From: an uncultured Flavobacteriaceae bacterium
GTDB lineage: Bacteria > Bacteroidota > Bacteroidia > Flavobacteriales > Flavobacteriaceae
Direction: 5' to 3'
Assembly (NCBI GenBank): GCA_947494695.1
Contig: CANLWB010000006.1
Span: 186,001 to 250,000, forward strand
DNA length: 64,000 nucleotides
Shown: positions 17,763 to 26,900 of the stretch, one piece after another
How positions within the stretch are numbered: position 1 is the first letter of the stretch
How the letters are laid out: every line of letters starts with the position of its first letter
The notes under the pieces: model-generated
Seen by the model: only the letters and a program-made list of their open reading frames with translations
Told to the model about the DNA's origin: nothing
Database searches by the model: none
Program-made: the position numbers and the translations under genes

Positions 17763-18740
17763 TTAATTACAGTTTTGTTCGAGTAAAAAGTCACTACCCG
17801 AATTAGGGTCCTTTACCATAATATCTCCGGCTTCATTTTGAAACGAAAACGATACATCGGACATGTCACCAACATTAGAGACATTAAACAAACCTTTAGG
17901 CCATATGGTAATACTCCATAAGTTCGCTTCCATCTTATTCATTTTAAGGTTTTCATTACTCGTATCACACATATTTACGGTACGTCCTTCTATATTGGCA
18001 GAAAGACACAAATACACCTGATCTACACCTACTAAGGATGTATCACTTCCATCTGCATTAAAATTGATCTTTATAATATCTTCTAAGGCGAACGTTTCCG
18101 GTTGGAAGATTACCGAGGACGGGGCAGAACCACATAGATCGTCCATACTGTTTGTTCCACCAGTAATCTCCATACAATCTGTAAATTGAGCGTCGTGGTA
18201 GGTATCTCTTACACCATATCCGGTGTTGGCGAGAACATATCCAAGTTGTGTTTTAAGATTTCGGGATCCTACAGTAACTTCTAACTGTACGTGTCCGGTT
18301 ATCTCTACGTCTTTAGTAGCAGTTAGTTTTGTATCGGACTTAAAGGCTATCCATTTCACTTTTCCATAATTCTCTCCCAAACCAAATACCGCAGTCATTT
18401 CATCTTTCCAATTAAGCATTTCGGTTGTATTTGTTGCCTGTTCATCATCTGGGGCTAAACTCATGGTTCCATTACCCGCACTTGATGTGTAAGTTACTGT
18501 GGCGTTGTCTGCTACACTCCAGGAAACTGGCGCTAAAAAACCCAAAATGAGGTGTTGCTCATCATCTGTTGAGGGCGCTACCTTAAGATCTAATGTTATT
18601 GTTATTCGCTCACCAACCTCGGCCGATGTTGGTTGATTAATTTCCAGGATGGTGATACACATAGTGAACAAAAAAAATGCAAAAAACAGCAGTGCCATTG
18701 CTATTTTCCGTCTTTTAATTTGTCTGAATATCTTTTTCAT
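17763..18740 (-). CDS. DUF4961-like surface protein of the SusCD operon
   Basis: The 325-residue product has a positively charged start and one hydrophobic segment (IAMALLFFAFFLFTMCITIL), either a signal anchor or a lipid-attachment site at the Cys. A β-rich region follows (TSAEVGERITITLDLKVAP, LNWKDEMTAVFGLGENYGKVK). The GLGENYGKVKW block and the spaced cysteines (DLCGSAP, MCDTSNENL) fit DUF4961, a family found beside SusC/SusD in Bacteroidota. It is probably an accessory surface glycan-binding protein. It ends 13 bases before susC. No catalytic residues are recognisable; family assignment is from pattern and context. Confidence 0.6.
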   Translation of the reverse strand: MKKIFRQIKRRKIAMALLFFAFFLFTMCITILEINQPTSAEVGERITITLDLKVAPSTDDEQHLILGFLAPVSWSVADNATVTYTSSAGNGTMSLAPDDEQATNTTEMLNWKDEMTAVFGLGENYGKVKWIAFKSDTKLTATKDVEITGHVQLEVTVGSRNLKTQLGYVLANTGYGVRDTYHDAQFTDCMEITGGTNSMDDLCGSAPSSVIFQPETFALEDIIKINFNADGSDTSLVGVDQVYLCLSANIEGRTVNMCDTSNENLKMNKMEANLWSITIWPKGLFNVSNVGDMSDVSFSFQNEAGDIMVKDPNSGSDFLLEQNCN

Positions 18741-18789
18741 AAATTAAGTAGGTCTTTTTCGGTATGTATTAATTTGCTTGCTTTGTCGT

Positions 18790-19236
18790 TTAGGTCTTTT
18801 TAAACCAATAGACATAGGTGTTATTCGAGCACCCAAGGGACATTTCGAGCTTCAGGTCATTGCCGTTTGAAACTAATGGAAGCCCAAGTTTTACTGAAAC
18901 ATCTTGAGATCCGGAGAATATAAGTTTGGTTGGGTATTTTAAATCGTCGAAGGTAAATGCTCCATCTACCATTGAAAACGCAAAAGGAATCGAATTAGAT
19001 CCGGTCTTATTAAACGTTGCGGGTTTATCACTACTATAGGTAAAACTCAAACTCAACGATTTAAAATCGAATTGATCTGTTATATCAACATTATTTTGAG
19101 TAACATTAGCCAAGCGCCAATCGCCGCTTATATCTGCATTTTGTTCTACTAATCCGGACGGATTAATGTTCTCATCGTCGGCACAATTAGTCAAGCTAAG
19201 TACCAGTATTAAAACTACCAAGTAAATGTTTTTCAT
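18790..19236 (-). CDS. DUF5004-like lipoprotein, first gene of the SusCD operon
   Basis: I chose the ATG at 19236 over the one at 19263, because it gives a clean lipoprotein signal (KNIYLVVLILVLSLTNC). The mature part is a lipocalin-like β-barrel (DISGDWRLANVTQNNVDIT, YPTKLIFSGSQD, SNNTYVYWFKKT) of about 125 residues, as in DUF5004. Such proteins occur with DUF4961 and SusCD and are likely exposed at the cell surface. A palindrome resembling the GntR operator lies just upstream at 19252-19267. Role in glycan binding is inferred. Confidence 0.6.
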   Translation of the reverse strand: MKNIYLVVLILVLSLTNCADDENINPSGLVEQNADISGDWRLANVTQNNVDITDQFDFKSLSLSFTYSSDKPATFNKTGSNSIPFAFSMVDGAFTFDDLKYPTKLIFSGSQDVSVKLGLPLVSNGNDLKLEMSLGCSNNTYVYWFKKT

Positions 19237-19251
19237 ACCCTCAAAATGTCT

Positions 19252-19267
19252 ATATGTTTGCACATAT
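19252..19267. promoter_or_regulatory. Candidate GntR operator upstream of the SusCD operon
   Basis: ATATGT-TTGC-ACATAT is a 6+6 inverted repeat 15 bases before the operon start. It shares TATGT...ACATA with the stronger palindrome at 21453-21470, and the GntR gene lies next to it. Confidence 0.35.
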
Positions 19268-19318
19268 TAGCGTATGCTATTATAGGTTAAATTCACTCTT
19301 TTATAAACCTTTTTAAAC

Positions 19319-20074
19319 TTATCTTCTCAGTTCCACTGAGTATTTAAAATTCTCGGCTTTATAATAACCAATATTATATTCGAGTGCAGATTGTCCTCTA
19401 TCCAGGACTAGTCGCTCTCTTTTCAATATTGGGGCTCCTATTACGACATTAAGCTTTTCTGCTAAGTCTTCATCAGCCACAATGGCTGAAATTTCCTCTT
19501 TTGAAATCTCTGCATAGTACCCACATTCCTGTTCTATGATGTTGTAAAGTGGTTTTGTGTAATCGTAGCTATCTTTTAACTCCACCTTGGGGTGAAAATA
19601 GGAAATAAAGTAGACTTTAGATTCTTTCTTAACACCTCTAACTCTAGATAATTTATAAACCTTGGCGCCTTGTTCTATACCCAGCTTTAAGCTCACCTGT
19701 TTTGAAGACTTGACACGTTTTAACTGAAAATGAGAATTAACAATTTTCTTGCCTTTTTCAAGCATTTCCTTACTAAAACTTGACCAACTATCTAAACTCG
19801 TTGTAATCATCTCTTTGTTTACACGAGTTCCTATACCTTTTTTTCTAATAATAAGGTTTTTTTCAGACAGCCTGTTGCTCGCTTGTCGTACAGTACTTCT
19901 AGAGACCCCTAAATTCCTGGCCAGATCGACCTCTTTAGGCAACAATTTACCATTAGCATAATCCGGGAGCTTAATAATGCTCAGGAGTAACTCCTCTACC
20001 TGAATGTGTAAAGGCACCGCACTACCGTGATCTACTTTTTTTAATAAATCATCTATGATGTCATGTTCGTACAT
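19319..20074 (-). CDS. GntR/HutC-family transcriptional regulator with UTRA domain
   Basis: The 251-residue protein has a winged helix-turn-helix in residues 17-85 (VPLHIQVEELLLSIIK, LLPKEVDLARNLGVSRSTVRQA and LIIRKKGIGTRV) and a UTRA ligand-binding domain in 95-250 (KVYKLSRVRGVKKESKVYFIS, ILKRERLVLDRGQSALEYNIGYY). UTRA regulators sense small sugar phosphates or similar effectors. It lies between the SusCD operon (same strand, downstream) and the DUF5005-like gene. Two palindromes, at 19252 and 21453, are candidate targets. Most flavobacterial glycan loci use hybrid two-component or SusR regulators, so GntR control is less usual. Confidence 0.88.
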   Translation of the reverse strand: MYEHDIIDDLLKKVDHGSAVPLHIQVEELLLSIIKLPDYANGKLLPKEVDLARNLGVSRSTVRQASNRLSEKNLIIRKKGIGTRVNKEMITTSLDSWSSFSKEMLEKGKKIVNSHFQLKRVKSSKQVSLKLGIEQGAKVYKLSRVRGVKKESKVYFISYFHPKVELKDSYDYTKPLYNIIEQECGYYAEISKEEISAIVADEDLAEKLNVVIGAPILKRERLVLDRGQSALEYNIGYYKAENFKYSVELRR

Positions 20075-20213
20075 ATAAACAAATATAGTAAATGATATTA
20101 ATTTTTGGCAAATCTATAATTATTTTTTCTAACTTTCAATTATTTACTCCGGTTTTCAAACCACACATAAAAACATCATTTTCAGACAGTAACACTATAT
20201 CCTGGCTTACATT

Positions 20214-21371
20214 TCACTTGAGTATCATTTCCATTGGAACCCATAAAAATCGGGGTCTATAATAATTTACATTTTCAAATATTTTAGTTAATTCCAAGCT
20301 GTTTACACAATACGATATTAATAATTTATTATTCTTAATATGTTGTGAATGCGCCATAGCATTATAGGTAAAAACCTTATCCTTCTTATATAGTTCCTGC
20401 TCTAATGAATGGTACACTAGCTTCTCATTGGTCCATGGTCCTACCGGCGAATTGGAAACATAAGAAAATATATTGCCTGACTTTAAATCCCTGTCTTGAA
20501 ACAACAAAACATAGGTCTCCTTATACTTGAAAACAGAAAATTGCTCTGGAACCTGCCTGATAATTCCCTTTAGGGGCTTAGAATCTTTAGAATGCTTTAC
20601 CCAGTCTTGGGTATTATAAAATGTAAAGTTCGTGAGCCTTTTAGAAACAGGGTCCAATCTCCCCCTTGTAACATGTAATGTAGATTTCCCATCAACAACT
20701 TGACTTCCATACACATAAATATAATTATTGTCATGTAGTAAGGCATGTCCATAATGCACTCCATTTTCAACAGAATAAGGGAAATCATCCTGTGACATGA
20801 CATGACACGTTTCTTTTTCTAGTCTTAAATAGTCCGTCCCGATATAAGCAAACCCCCAAATACCTTCCTTTTCTTTTTTGAATTTTGACATGAAAACATG
20901 ATAGGCGTCATCAAGCTCAAGTCCATGACCAGGCCAATAGTATTCTTTAGTGCTTTCATGATGAGCAGGCCATAGTAATGCTTTAGGATTCTCTTTTGTT
21001 CCGCCTATAATATAAGCTGATTTATTATGCTTTGCGTCTACAACTATAAATGTGTTATTCAGCATGGCACTTTTAGGATCTCTTTTACCATTTTTAACTG
21101 GACTTATAAAGGAATCTCCCATCATAAACAGATCGGTACCATTCGATAATGGAAATGAGATAACACCATCTGCTCCGGTTACTCCTAAACTATCAACAAT
21201 AACTAAATTATTAAAAGACTCTGCTTCTGTGACTTCTGGCTTTTCTAATTTAGTTTTTTGATGAAACGATGTGTCTTTCTTAGTTTCAACACAATTATAT
21301 GAGCATATTCCAACCATAAAAACGCAAAGTTTTGTAATGTCACTAAGACAAAACTGGCTGGAAAAGCTCAT
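20214..21371 (-). CDS. DUF5005/DUF4185-like secreted β-propeller protein
   Basis: The 385-residue product has a hydrophobic N-terminus with a possible lipobox (VFMVGICSYNC), followed by repeated β-strands: GADGVISFPLSNGTDLFMMGDSF, WGFAYIGTD, YIYVYGSQVVDGKSTLHVTRG and IFSYVSNSPVGPWTNEKLVYH. The GDSF block and the SPVGPWT blade recall five-bladed propellers of GH43/GH32-like and DUF4185/DUF5005 proteins. No glycosidase residues can be assigned. It is divergent from the GH92 gene and shares its regulatory region, so it is probably part of the same glycan locus, acting at the cell surface. Confidence 0.6.
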   Translation of the reverse strand: MSFSSQFCLSDITKLCVFMVGICSYNCVETKKDTSFHQKTKLEKPEVTEAESFNNLVIVDSLGVTGADGVISFPLSNGTDLFMMGDSFISPVKNGKRDPKSAMLNNTFIVVDAKHNKSAYIIGGTKENPKALLWPAHHESTKEYYWPGHGLELDDAYHVFMSKFKKEKEGIWGFAYIGTDYLRLEKETCHVMSQDDFPYSVENGVHYGHALLHDNNYIYVYGSQVVDGKSTLHVTRGRLDPVSKRLTNFTFYNTQDWVKHSKDSKPLKGIIRQVPEQFSVFKYKETYVLLFQDRDLKSGNIFSYVSNSPVGPWTNEKLVYHSLEQELYKKDKVFTYNAMAHSQHIKNNKLLISYCVNSLELTKIFENVNYYRPRFLWVPMEMILK

Positions 21372-21452
21372 ATATTTTCTAATTTAAACTAACGGATTTA
21401 GATCAAACTAAAACCTAAATATCTATATTATTTCACAAATATAATTTAATTG

Positions 21453-21470
21453 TATGTATGTTCATACATA
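21453..21470. promoter_or_regulatory. Palindromic operator in the GH92 promoter region
   Basis: TATGTATG-TT-CATACATA has perfect 8-base arms and lies between the divergent DUF5005-like and GH92 genes. It is suited to a dimeric GntR regulator, whose gene is nearby. Confidence 0.55.
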
Positions 21471-21573
21471 TTAAAAATAATTTTTATTTATATTTGTGTG
21501 AAAATCAATCCAAACTCCGAATGATTGAAGAAGTTTCATACGAATCTACTTTTGTCAAAAAATTGACATCTTC

Positions 21574-24558
21574 ATGAAAAACCTACTCTTTTGTTTTATT
21601 GCTATCCTTGCATTACAAACTTTAAAAGGACAGGAAAAACCGGTAGATTTTGTAGATCCTATGATGGGTACCCATAATTCACGGTGGATTTTATTCCCCG
21701 GCCCTACGCGTCCGTTTGGAATGGTTAAATTGAGTCCCGATAACCAGGAATTAGGCTGGAAAGCCGGGTACGAATATAACATCGATAACATTTCCGGTTT
21801 CAGTCATATCCACTCCTGGACCATGGCCGGACTTAAAACCATGCCCACGACGGGTGATCTCAAAATACAGGAGGGAACAGAAAAAGATCCGGACCGAGGG
21901 TATCGTTCCAGGTTCTCACATGAAAATGAGCATGCCGAAGCGGGTTATTATGCCGTTATGCTCGATGATTATAAGGTAAAGGCAGAACTCACCACAACCA
22001 CAAGAACAGGTTTTCAACGATATACCTTTCCACAATCGAATACTGCCAGAGTTTTAATTGACCTCTTAATTCCATCTGAATATGGCTATGAAATTTTTTA
22101 TACCCAAATTACAAAAGTTAGTGACTATGAAATTCAAGGTGTAAGTTATCAGCAAAGTCTGAGAAAAGCGCAATTCAATGATTATACACTCAATTTTGTG
22201 ATGCGTTTTAATAAACCCTTCAAAAGTTTTAACGGTTGGGTAAAGGAAGAAGTCTATAGAAATACCTCTAGTATATCATCGGGTTTCGGCCATAAGGATG
22301 TTGGTGCTTTTGTGGAGTTTGATACCAAGGAAGGGGAGCAAATCATGGTTCAAACGGGTATTTCTCTGGTAAGCATCCCACAAGCACGACTGAATTTAGA
22401 AACTGAATTGAACACATTTAACTGGGACTTTGAAGCCGTAAAAAGAGATTCTCAAAACCAATGGAACACTTTACTAAGTCGTCTTACTGTTGAAGATTCA
22501 AGAAACGCATTAAAAAAGAAATTCTACACCAACATGTATAGGGCTTATGCCGGACGTAGTACCTGGAGCGATGTTAATGGTAAATACATGGATATGAACG
22601 AAAAGGTTCAGCAACTAAAAGATCCGTCCCAACCCTTATATACCAGTGATGCTTTTTGGGGTTCGTTCTGGAATTTAACACAGCTATGGACTCTGGTTAC
22701 CCCAGATATTGCAAATAATTGGGTATGTAGCATGTTAGAAATATACGATAAAGGAGGTTGGCTACCTAAAGGTGCTACGGGTGTTGAATATTCAGGGATC
22801 ATGGTCGGTTCAGATCAAATTTCTTTAATAACGAGTGCTTATAACAAAGGAATTAGAAATTATGATGTTGAAACCGCCTATAAGGCGGTTGTTAAATTAC
22901 AAAAAGAACCTGGACATTATCATAAAAGTGGCGGTTATGTAGGCAATAGAAATCTTAAAACTTATATGGAAAAAGGTTATGTACCAGATGAGGAAGGCCC
23001 GGTTTCCAATACTCTGGCCTATGCTTATAATGATTATACGGTAGCACAGTTTTCCAAAGCTTTGAAAAAAGAAAAGGATTATAAAACATTTACTAAAAGA
23101 GCCTACAACTACAGGAATGTGTTCGATAAAAATGTAGGCTATACAAGAAGAAAACATGCCGATGGTAGCTGGGTTCCAAATTTTAAACCTTTTGGTGATG
23201 TATCATGGTTGGGTTCTGGGTTTGTTGAAGGGAATGCATGGCAATACACGTATTACGTGCCTCATGATGTTAACGGACTTGTAGAATTACTGGGAAAAGA
23301 TCTATTTAATGACCGTTTGGAGGACGGGTTTGAAACTTCTGCCAAGCACCATTTTAACTCCGAGAACCTGGGTACAAATTCTTTGGACGGTATGGGGGTA
23401 TTACCTGTTAATCACGGTAACCAGCCGAATATGCAAGCGGCTTACCTGTTTAATTACTCAGGAAAACCCTGGCTAACTCAAAAATGGGTTCATGAAATCA
23501 AGACCAATTACTACGGTGAAGGCCCTTATAAAGCGTGGTTAGGCGACGAAGACCAGGGGCAAATGGGTTCGTGGTATGTTATGAGTGCTTTAGGCCTATT
23601 TCAAATGGATGGTGGTACTTCTGTAGATCCCATTTATGAACTAGGAAGCCCACAATTTGAAAAAGTAACCATAACATTAGATCCTAAATATTATCGCGGA
23701 GGAACCTTTGTTATTGAAGCAAAAAATGCGTCGTCCGAAAACATATATATTCAATCTGCTAAGCTTAATGGTCAACCCTTGCACAAACCTTGGTTCTATC
23801 ATCATGATCTTGTAAATGGAGGGCGTCTGATTCTAAAAATGGGCCCCAAACCCAATAAGAAATGGGGTGTGAAGGTTCAAGATGCACCACCATCATTAAG
23901 CACCATAATTTCAAAGGAAGCACAGGATTCTATATTGGCTTATGATCGATTTGCTGAAGAACTAGCCGAATGGAACCGCGCCATAAAGTCCTATTATTAT
24001 CACAGAAAAGCGCATTTTGAATCGCTTCCAGATACAGACCAGGAAATTATCTTTCTGGGAAACAGCATTACCGATGGTGCCGAGTGGGCTGAGTTGTTTC
24101 AAAATCCGAATATTAAAAACCGTGGTATTGGTGGAGACGATACAGATGGTATTCTCGACCGCTTAGGTGAGGTCACCTCATCTAAACCCAAGAAGCTTTT
24201 TATTATGATTGGCACTAATGATTTGGCTTATGGTAAAACAACCAATTACATCACTAAAAATTATGTAAAAATTATAGATACGATTAAATCACAATCACCT
24301 AGTACTAAAATTTATGTCCAAAGCATCCTACCGGTTGATGATAAAAAACATCCAACTCGGCCTAATATGAGTATCCTTGAAATTAATACATTCTTACGGA
24401 ACATGTGTTCTGAAAAAGATCTAAAGTATATTAACCTAACACCGGTTTTTAAAAACGAGCGAGGTAAACTTAATGAAATCTATAGTATAGACGGTTTGCA
24501 TTTAAATGGCAAAGGATATATGGCCTGGAAAAAAGAAATTGAACAATTTTTAAACTAA
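21574..24558 (+). CDS. GH92 α-mannosidase fused to an SGNH/GDSL esterase
   Basis: The 994-residue protein has a signal peptide ending at about LKGQ (residue 20). Residues 22-770 are a GH92 exo-α-mannosidase: DFVDPMMGTHNSRW, FPGPTRPFGMVKLSPDN, GFSHIHSWTM, LYTSDAFWGSFWNLTQLWTL and WLGDEDQGQMGSWY, the acidic GDEDQGQ loop being the family's hallmark. GH92 enzymes are calcium-dependent and invert. A C-terminal SGNH hydrolase follows (about 805-994), with GNSITDG, GIGG, MIGTND and DGLHLN supplying the Ser, Gly, Asn and Asp-His blocks. The protein is periplasmic or surface-located. It may remove acyl groups and mannose from the same glycan. Confidence 0.92.
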   Translation: MKNLLFCFIAILALQTLKGQEKPVDFVDPMMGTHNSRWILFPGPTRPFGMVKLSPDNQELGWKAGYEYNIDNISGFSHIHSWTMAGLKTMPTTGDLKIQEGTEKDPDRGYRSRFSHENEHAEAGYYAVMLDDYKVKAELTTTTRTGFQRYTFPQSNTARVLIDLLIPSEYGYEIFYTQITKVSDYEIQGVSYQQSLRKAQFNDYTLNFVMRFNKPFKSFNGWVKEEVYRNTSSISSGFGHKDVGAFVEFDTKEGEQIMVQTGISLVSIPQARLNLETELNTFNWDFEAVKRDSQNQWNTLLSRLTVEDSRNALKKKFYTNMYRAYAGRSTWSDVNGKYMDMNEKVQQLKDPSQPLYTSDAFWGSFWNLTQLWTLVTPDIANNWVCSMLEIYDKGGWLPKGATGVEYSGIMVGSDQISLITSAYNKGIRNYDVETAYKAVVKLQKEPGHYHKSGGYVGNRNLKTYMEKGYVPDEEGPVSNTLAYAYNDYTVAQFSKALKKEKDYKTFTKRAYNYRNVFDKNVGYTRRKHADGSWVPNFKPFGDVSWLGSGFVEGNAWQYTYYVPHDVNGLVELLGKDLFNDRLEDGFETSAKHHFNSENLGTNSLDGMGVLPVNHGNQPNMQAAYLFNYSGKPWLTQKWVHEIKTNYYGEGPYKAWLGDEDQGQMGSWYVMSALGLFQMDGGTSVDPIYELGSPQFEKVTITLDPKYYRGGTFVIEAKNASSENIYIQSAKLNGQPLHKPWFYHHDLVNGGRLILKMGPKPNKKWGVKVQDAPPSLSTIISKEAQDSILAYDRFAEELAEWNRAIKSYYYHRKAHFESLPDTDQEIIFLGNSITDGAEWAELFQNPNIKNRGIGGDDTDGILDRLGEVTSSKPKKLFIMIGTNDLAYGKTTNYITKNYVKIIDTIKSQSPSTKIYVQSILPVDDKKHPTRPNMSILEINTFLRNMCSEKDLKYINLTPVFKNERGKLNEIYSIDGLHLNGKGYMAWKKEIEQFLN

Positions 24559-24626
24559 TATTCGATTAATTCATTGAATGAGCAATCGGTAACTATTTTC
24601 TCAAAACCTCCGATTCTAGAAAGCTA

Positions 24627-24676
24627 ATTGCCACATCGGGACCAGATCATCCCGATTGGCAATTAGTCTTTTTATT
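24627..24676 (+). terminator. Terminator after the GH92 gene
   Basis: ATTGCCACATCGGGA pairs with TCCCGATTGGCAAT (one bulged base), followed by TAGTCTTTTTATTTT. The rest of 24677-24939 holds nothing recognised. Confidence 0.75.
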
Positions 24677-24939
24677 TTGTGGTGAATCTTGGATAAGAAC
24701 ATTTAAGTTAACGTGAGTTTTGTATATTGAGTTAGCTAGAGCTTACAGACAAGAATTTTGTCAAACATGTAAAATGACGAAGTAAACTTGATAAGCATTC
24801 AGGTTTTTGGGAAAATAGACATTACAGATTAACAAAGATAATGGTGCTCCTTATGCATCTGGGCTCTGCATTGTTTTAGATTCTATCCAGTATAACAGGA
24901 ACGTTCTATACCAACAAAGGTCAAAAAGCTCTAACAAAA

Positions 24940-24971
24940 GAAACCTGCTCATCTAAAGACTAACAGGTTTC
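24940..24971 (-). terminator. Hairpin after the GNAT gene
   Basis: GAAACCTG (24940-24947) pairs with CAGGTTTC (24964-24971) around a 16-base loop, with TTTTG following on the minus strand. Confidence 0.45.
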
Positions 24972-25012
24972 CGACTAATTATAAATATGTCTTACCAAAT
25001 GGTAAGGACCTC

Positions 25013-25456
25013 TTAAACGCACCATCTAAATCGTTCTTTTGTTTTGGCTTCTGCTCCGATTTTTTTATAAAAATTAATTCCTTTTTCATTAAAAATCGGT
25101 GTCTGCCATTGAACAATCGAACAATATTCTGATTTGGCGTATGCTTTTATATGCTCCATGATTTGTTTCCCTACTCCACCACCTCTAACCTCTTCTTTTA
25201 AAAATAAGCAGTCTAGATAGACATAGTAGTCGGCATCCCAGGTAGAAAACTGTTTGCTAAATGTAGCATAACCAACAATCTGCGCTTCGACCTCAACGAC
25301 CAGGCATTTTACAGGGCTCAATTTTTTAAAAAAGTGTTTCGTTAGTAAGGCTTCCTTATGCTCTGCTTTAAATATGCCTTTTTCATATTGCGCGTGTCTT
25401 TTAATCAGTTCAACAATCGTCCGTACGTCTTTTTTTTGAACAGCTCTCACTTTCAT
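25013..25456 (-). CDS. GNAT-family N-acetyltransferase
   Basis: The 147-residue protein has the GNAT fold: VRAVQKKDVRTIVELIKRHA at the start, the acetyl-CoA loop EEVRGGGVGKQIMEHIKAYA at about residues 88-107 and the terminal strand INFYKKIGAEAKTKERFRW. The group resembles diamine/spermidine N-acetyltransferases (a FLKEEVRGGGVG P-loop), but the acceptor cannot be assigned. It overlaps nothing and starts 12 bases after the stop of the rhodanese gene on the same strand, so the two are probably one transcript with opposite order of function unknown. Confidence 0.85.
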   Translation of the reverse strand: MKVRAVQKKDVRTIVELIKRHAQYEKGIFKAEHKEALLTKHFFKKLSPVKCLVVEVEAQIVGYATFSKQFSTWDADYYVYLDCLFLKEEVRGGGVGKQIMEHIKAYAKSEYCSIVQWQTPIFNEKGINFYKKIGAEAKTKERFRWCV

Positions 25457-25468
25457 AATACATGATTA

Positions 25469-25861
25469 TTAACATGCGCATTCGAACATCGAACCTTCAG
25501 CTGGTTGAGTTCCTTCTGTAGCGTAACCATCAATCTTCCACCAAGCCATACCTCCTATGAGTTCTTTTACCTGAAACCCTAACTCTGTCATTTTCAAAGC
25601 TCCTTTCGTGGAGCCATTACAGCCAATTCCATCGCAATAACAGATGTATATTTTCGATCTATCTAAATGATTTGTAGTTTCTTTTGTCATTTCCTTATGC
25701 GGAATATTGATTGCCGTCGGAATATGTTCCTTCTCGTAACCAAAAGCTTGTCTGGTATCTAAGGCAATATATTTTGTACTGGTTTCGAAGGCTGTATATA
25801 GGTCTGACGGATCCATTTCGTACATCAATTTTCTTTTGTAAAATTCGATTTGTTCTTGCAT
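25469..25861 (-). CDS. Rhodanese-domain protein
   Basis: The 130-residue protein is a single rhodanese domain: YIALDTRQAFGYEKEHIPTA (the D-x-R and GHIPGA-like motif), an active-site loop YICYCDGIGCNGSTKGALKM at about residues 72-91 and GGMAWWKIDG near the end. The loop is longer than the canonical CxxxxR, with several cysteines (CYCDGIGC), so the catalytic residue is not certain. The product ends in CAC. A LysR gene is divergent, with a 137-base gap, and may control this pair. A role in sulfur transfer is inferred from the fold only. Confidence 0.8.
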   Translation of the reverse strand: MQEQIEFYKRKLMYEMDPSDLYTAFETSTKYIALDTRQAFGYEKEHIPTAINIPHKEMTKETTNHLDRSKIYICYCDGIGCNGSTKGALKMTELGFQVKELIGGMAWWKIDGYATEGTQPAEGSMFECAC

Positions 25862-25998
25862 AATTTCAAAAGTTTAAATTTCGATGTCAAAATTAAATGC
25901 AACCCTTAACTATTTCAAAAACTGGATTTGAACAATATTCATCTTTAGCTGAAATTTTTTCATAAACAGAAGCGCTTCAAAATTGTAAATTTGTAATC

Positions 25999-26895
25999 AT
26001 GGAAATAAAGTTTTTTAGACTTGTAAAAACGATTGCCGAGGAAGGGAGCATCGCAAACTCTTCGGAAAAGTTATTTTTAACACAATCTGCATTGAGTCAT
26101 CAATTAAGAGAATTAGAAAATCAATTGGGTTTTAAGGTTTTTCACAGAACCAGAAATAAATGGGAACTAACCGACGAGGGGCAAGAAATATATAAAATAG
26201 GTTGTGAGATTATTAACAGTATAGAACGTGGTTTTGAAACCATAGAAAAGGTTAGAAAAGGTTCTAAGGGAACGATTAAATTAAGCACCGAATGTTATTC
26301 ATTTTATTTGGGTTTGCCCAGGTTTATTCAAAAATTAGGTATACTATATCCGAAGATAAACGTAGATTTGATCCTTGATGCCACGCACCAACCTATTCCC
26401 AAAGTACGCTCTGGAGATATTGATATTGCCGTTGTGACTTCTAAACCTTTAAGTGACGATTTATTAACCAAAGCTATTTTCGATGATGAAATTTTTGCTG
26501 TATGCCACAAAGAAAACCCTTTAAATGACTTAGATTATTTGGATTCCGGTCATTTCTCGGATTTACATTTAATCATTCATTCGTTCCCTTTAGAAACCGT
26601 GTCTGTTTACGAGTACTTTTTAAAACCAAATCATATAACACCCGCAAAAATTTCGGCTATTCCTCTTACTGAAGTCGCTTTAGAAATGGTACAGGCAAAC
26701 ATGGGGGTTATGTGTATTCCAAAATGGGTACTCCGTTCTTTTAAGTTATCTGATGACATCGTTTTTAAACGTATTGGAAAGCATGGTTTAAAACGGACTC
26801 ATTATTTAGTGGCCGGAACCTCTAGTTGTGATAAAAAATGTATGAACGATTTTATTTTAAATTTTGAGGAGCACTTTCAAAAGGATTACCATTAA
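25999..26895 (+). CDS. LysR-family transcriptional regulator
   Basis: The 298-residue protein has an N-terminal winged helix (EEGSIANSSEKLFLTQSALSHQLRELENQL, residues 14-43) and a periplasmic-binding-like effector domain from about residue 90 (GTIKLSTECY, IDIAVVTSKPL, LHLIIHSFP). The end has a Cys pair (SSCDKKC). It has the MetR-like HRTRNKWELTDEGQ block after the helix. It is divergent from the rhodanese-GNAT pair, the usual layout for LysR control of the divergent unit. The effector is unknown. Confidence 0.9.
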   Translation: MEIKFFRLVKTIAEEGSIANSSEKLFLTQSALSHQLRELENQLGFKVFHRTRNKWELTDEGQEIYKIGCEIINSIERGFETIEKVRKGSKGTIKLSTECYSFYLGLPRFIQKLGILYPKINVDLILDATHQPIPKVRSGDIDIAVVTSKPLSDDLLTKAIFDDEIFAVCHKENPLNDLDYLDSGHFSDLHLIIHSFPLETVSVYEYFLKPNHITPAKISAIPLTEVALEMVQANMGVMCIPKWVLRSFKLSDDIVFKRIGKHGLKRTHYLVAGTSSCDKKCMNDFILNFEEHFQKDYH

Positions 26896-26900
26896 AACAT

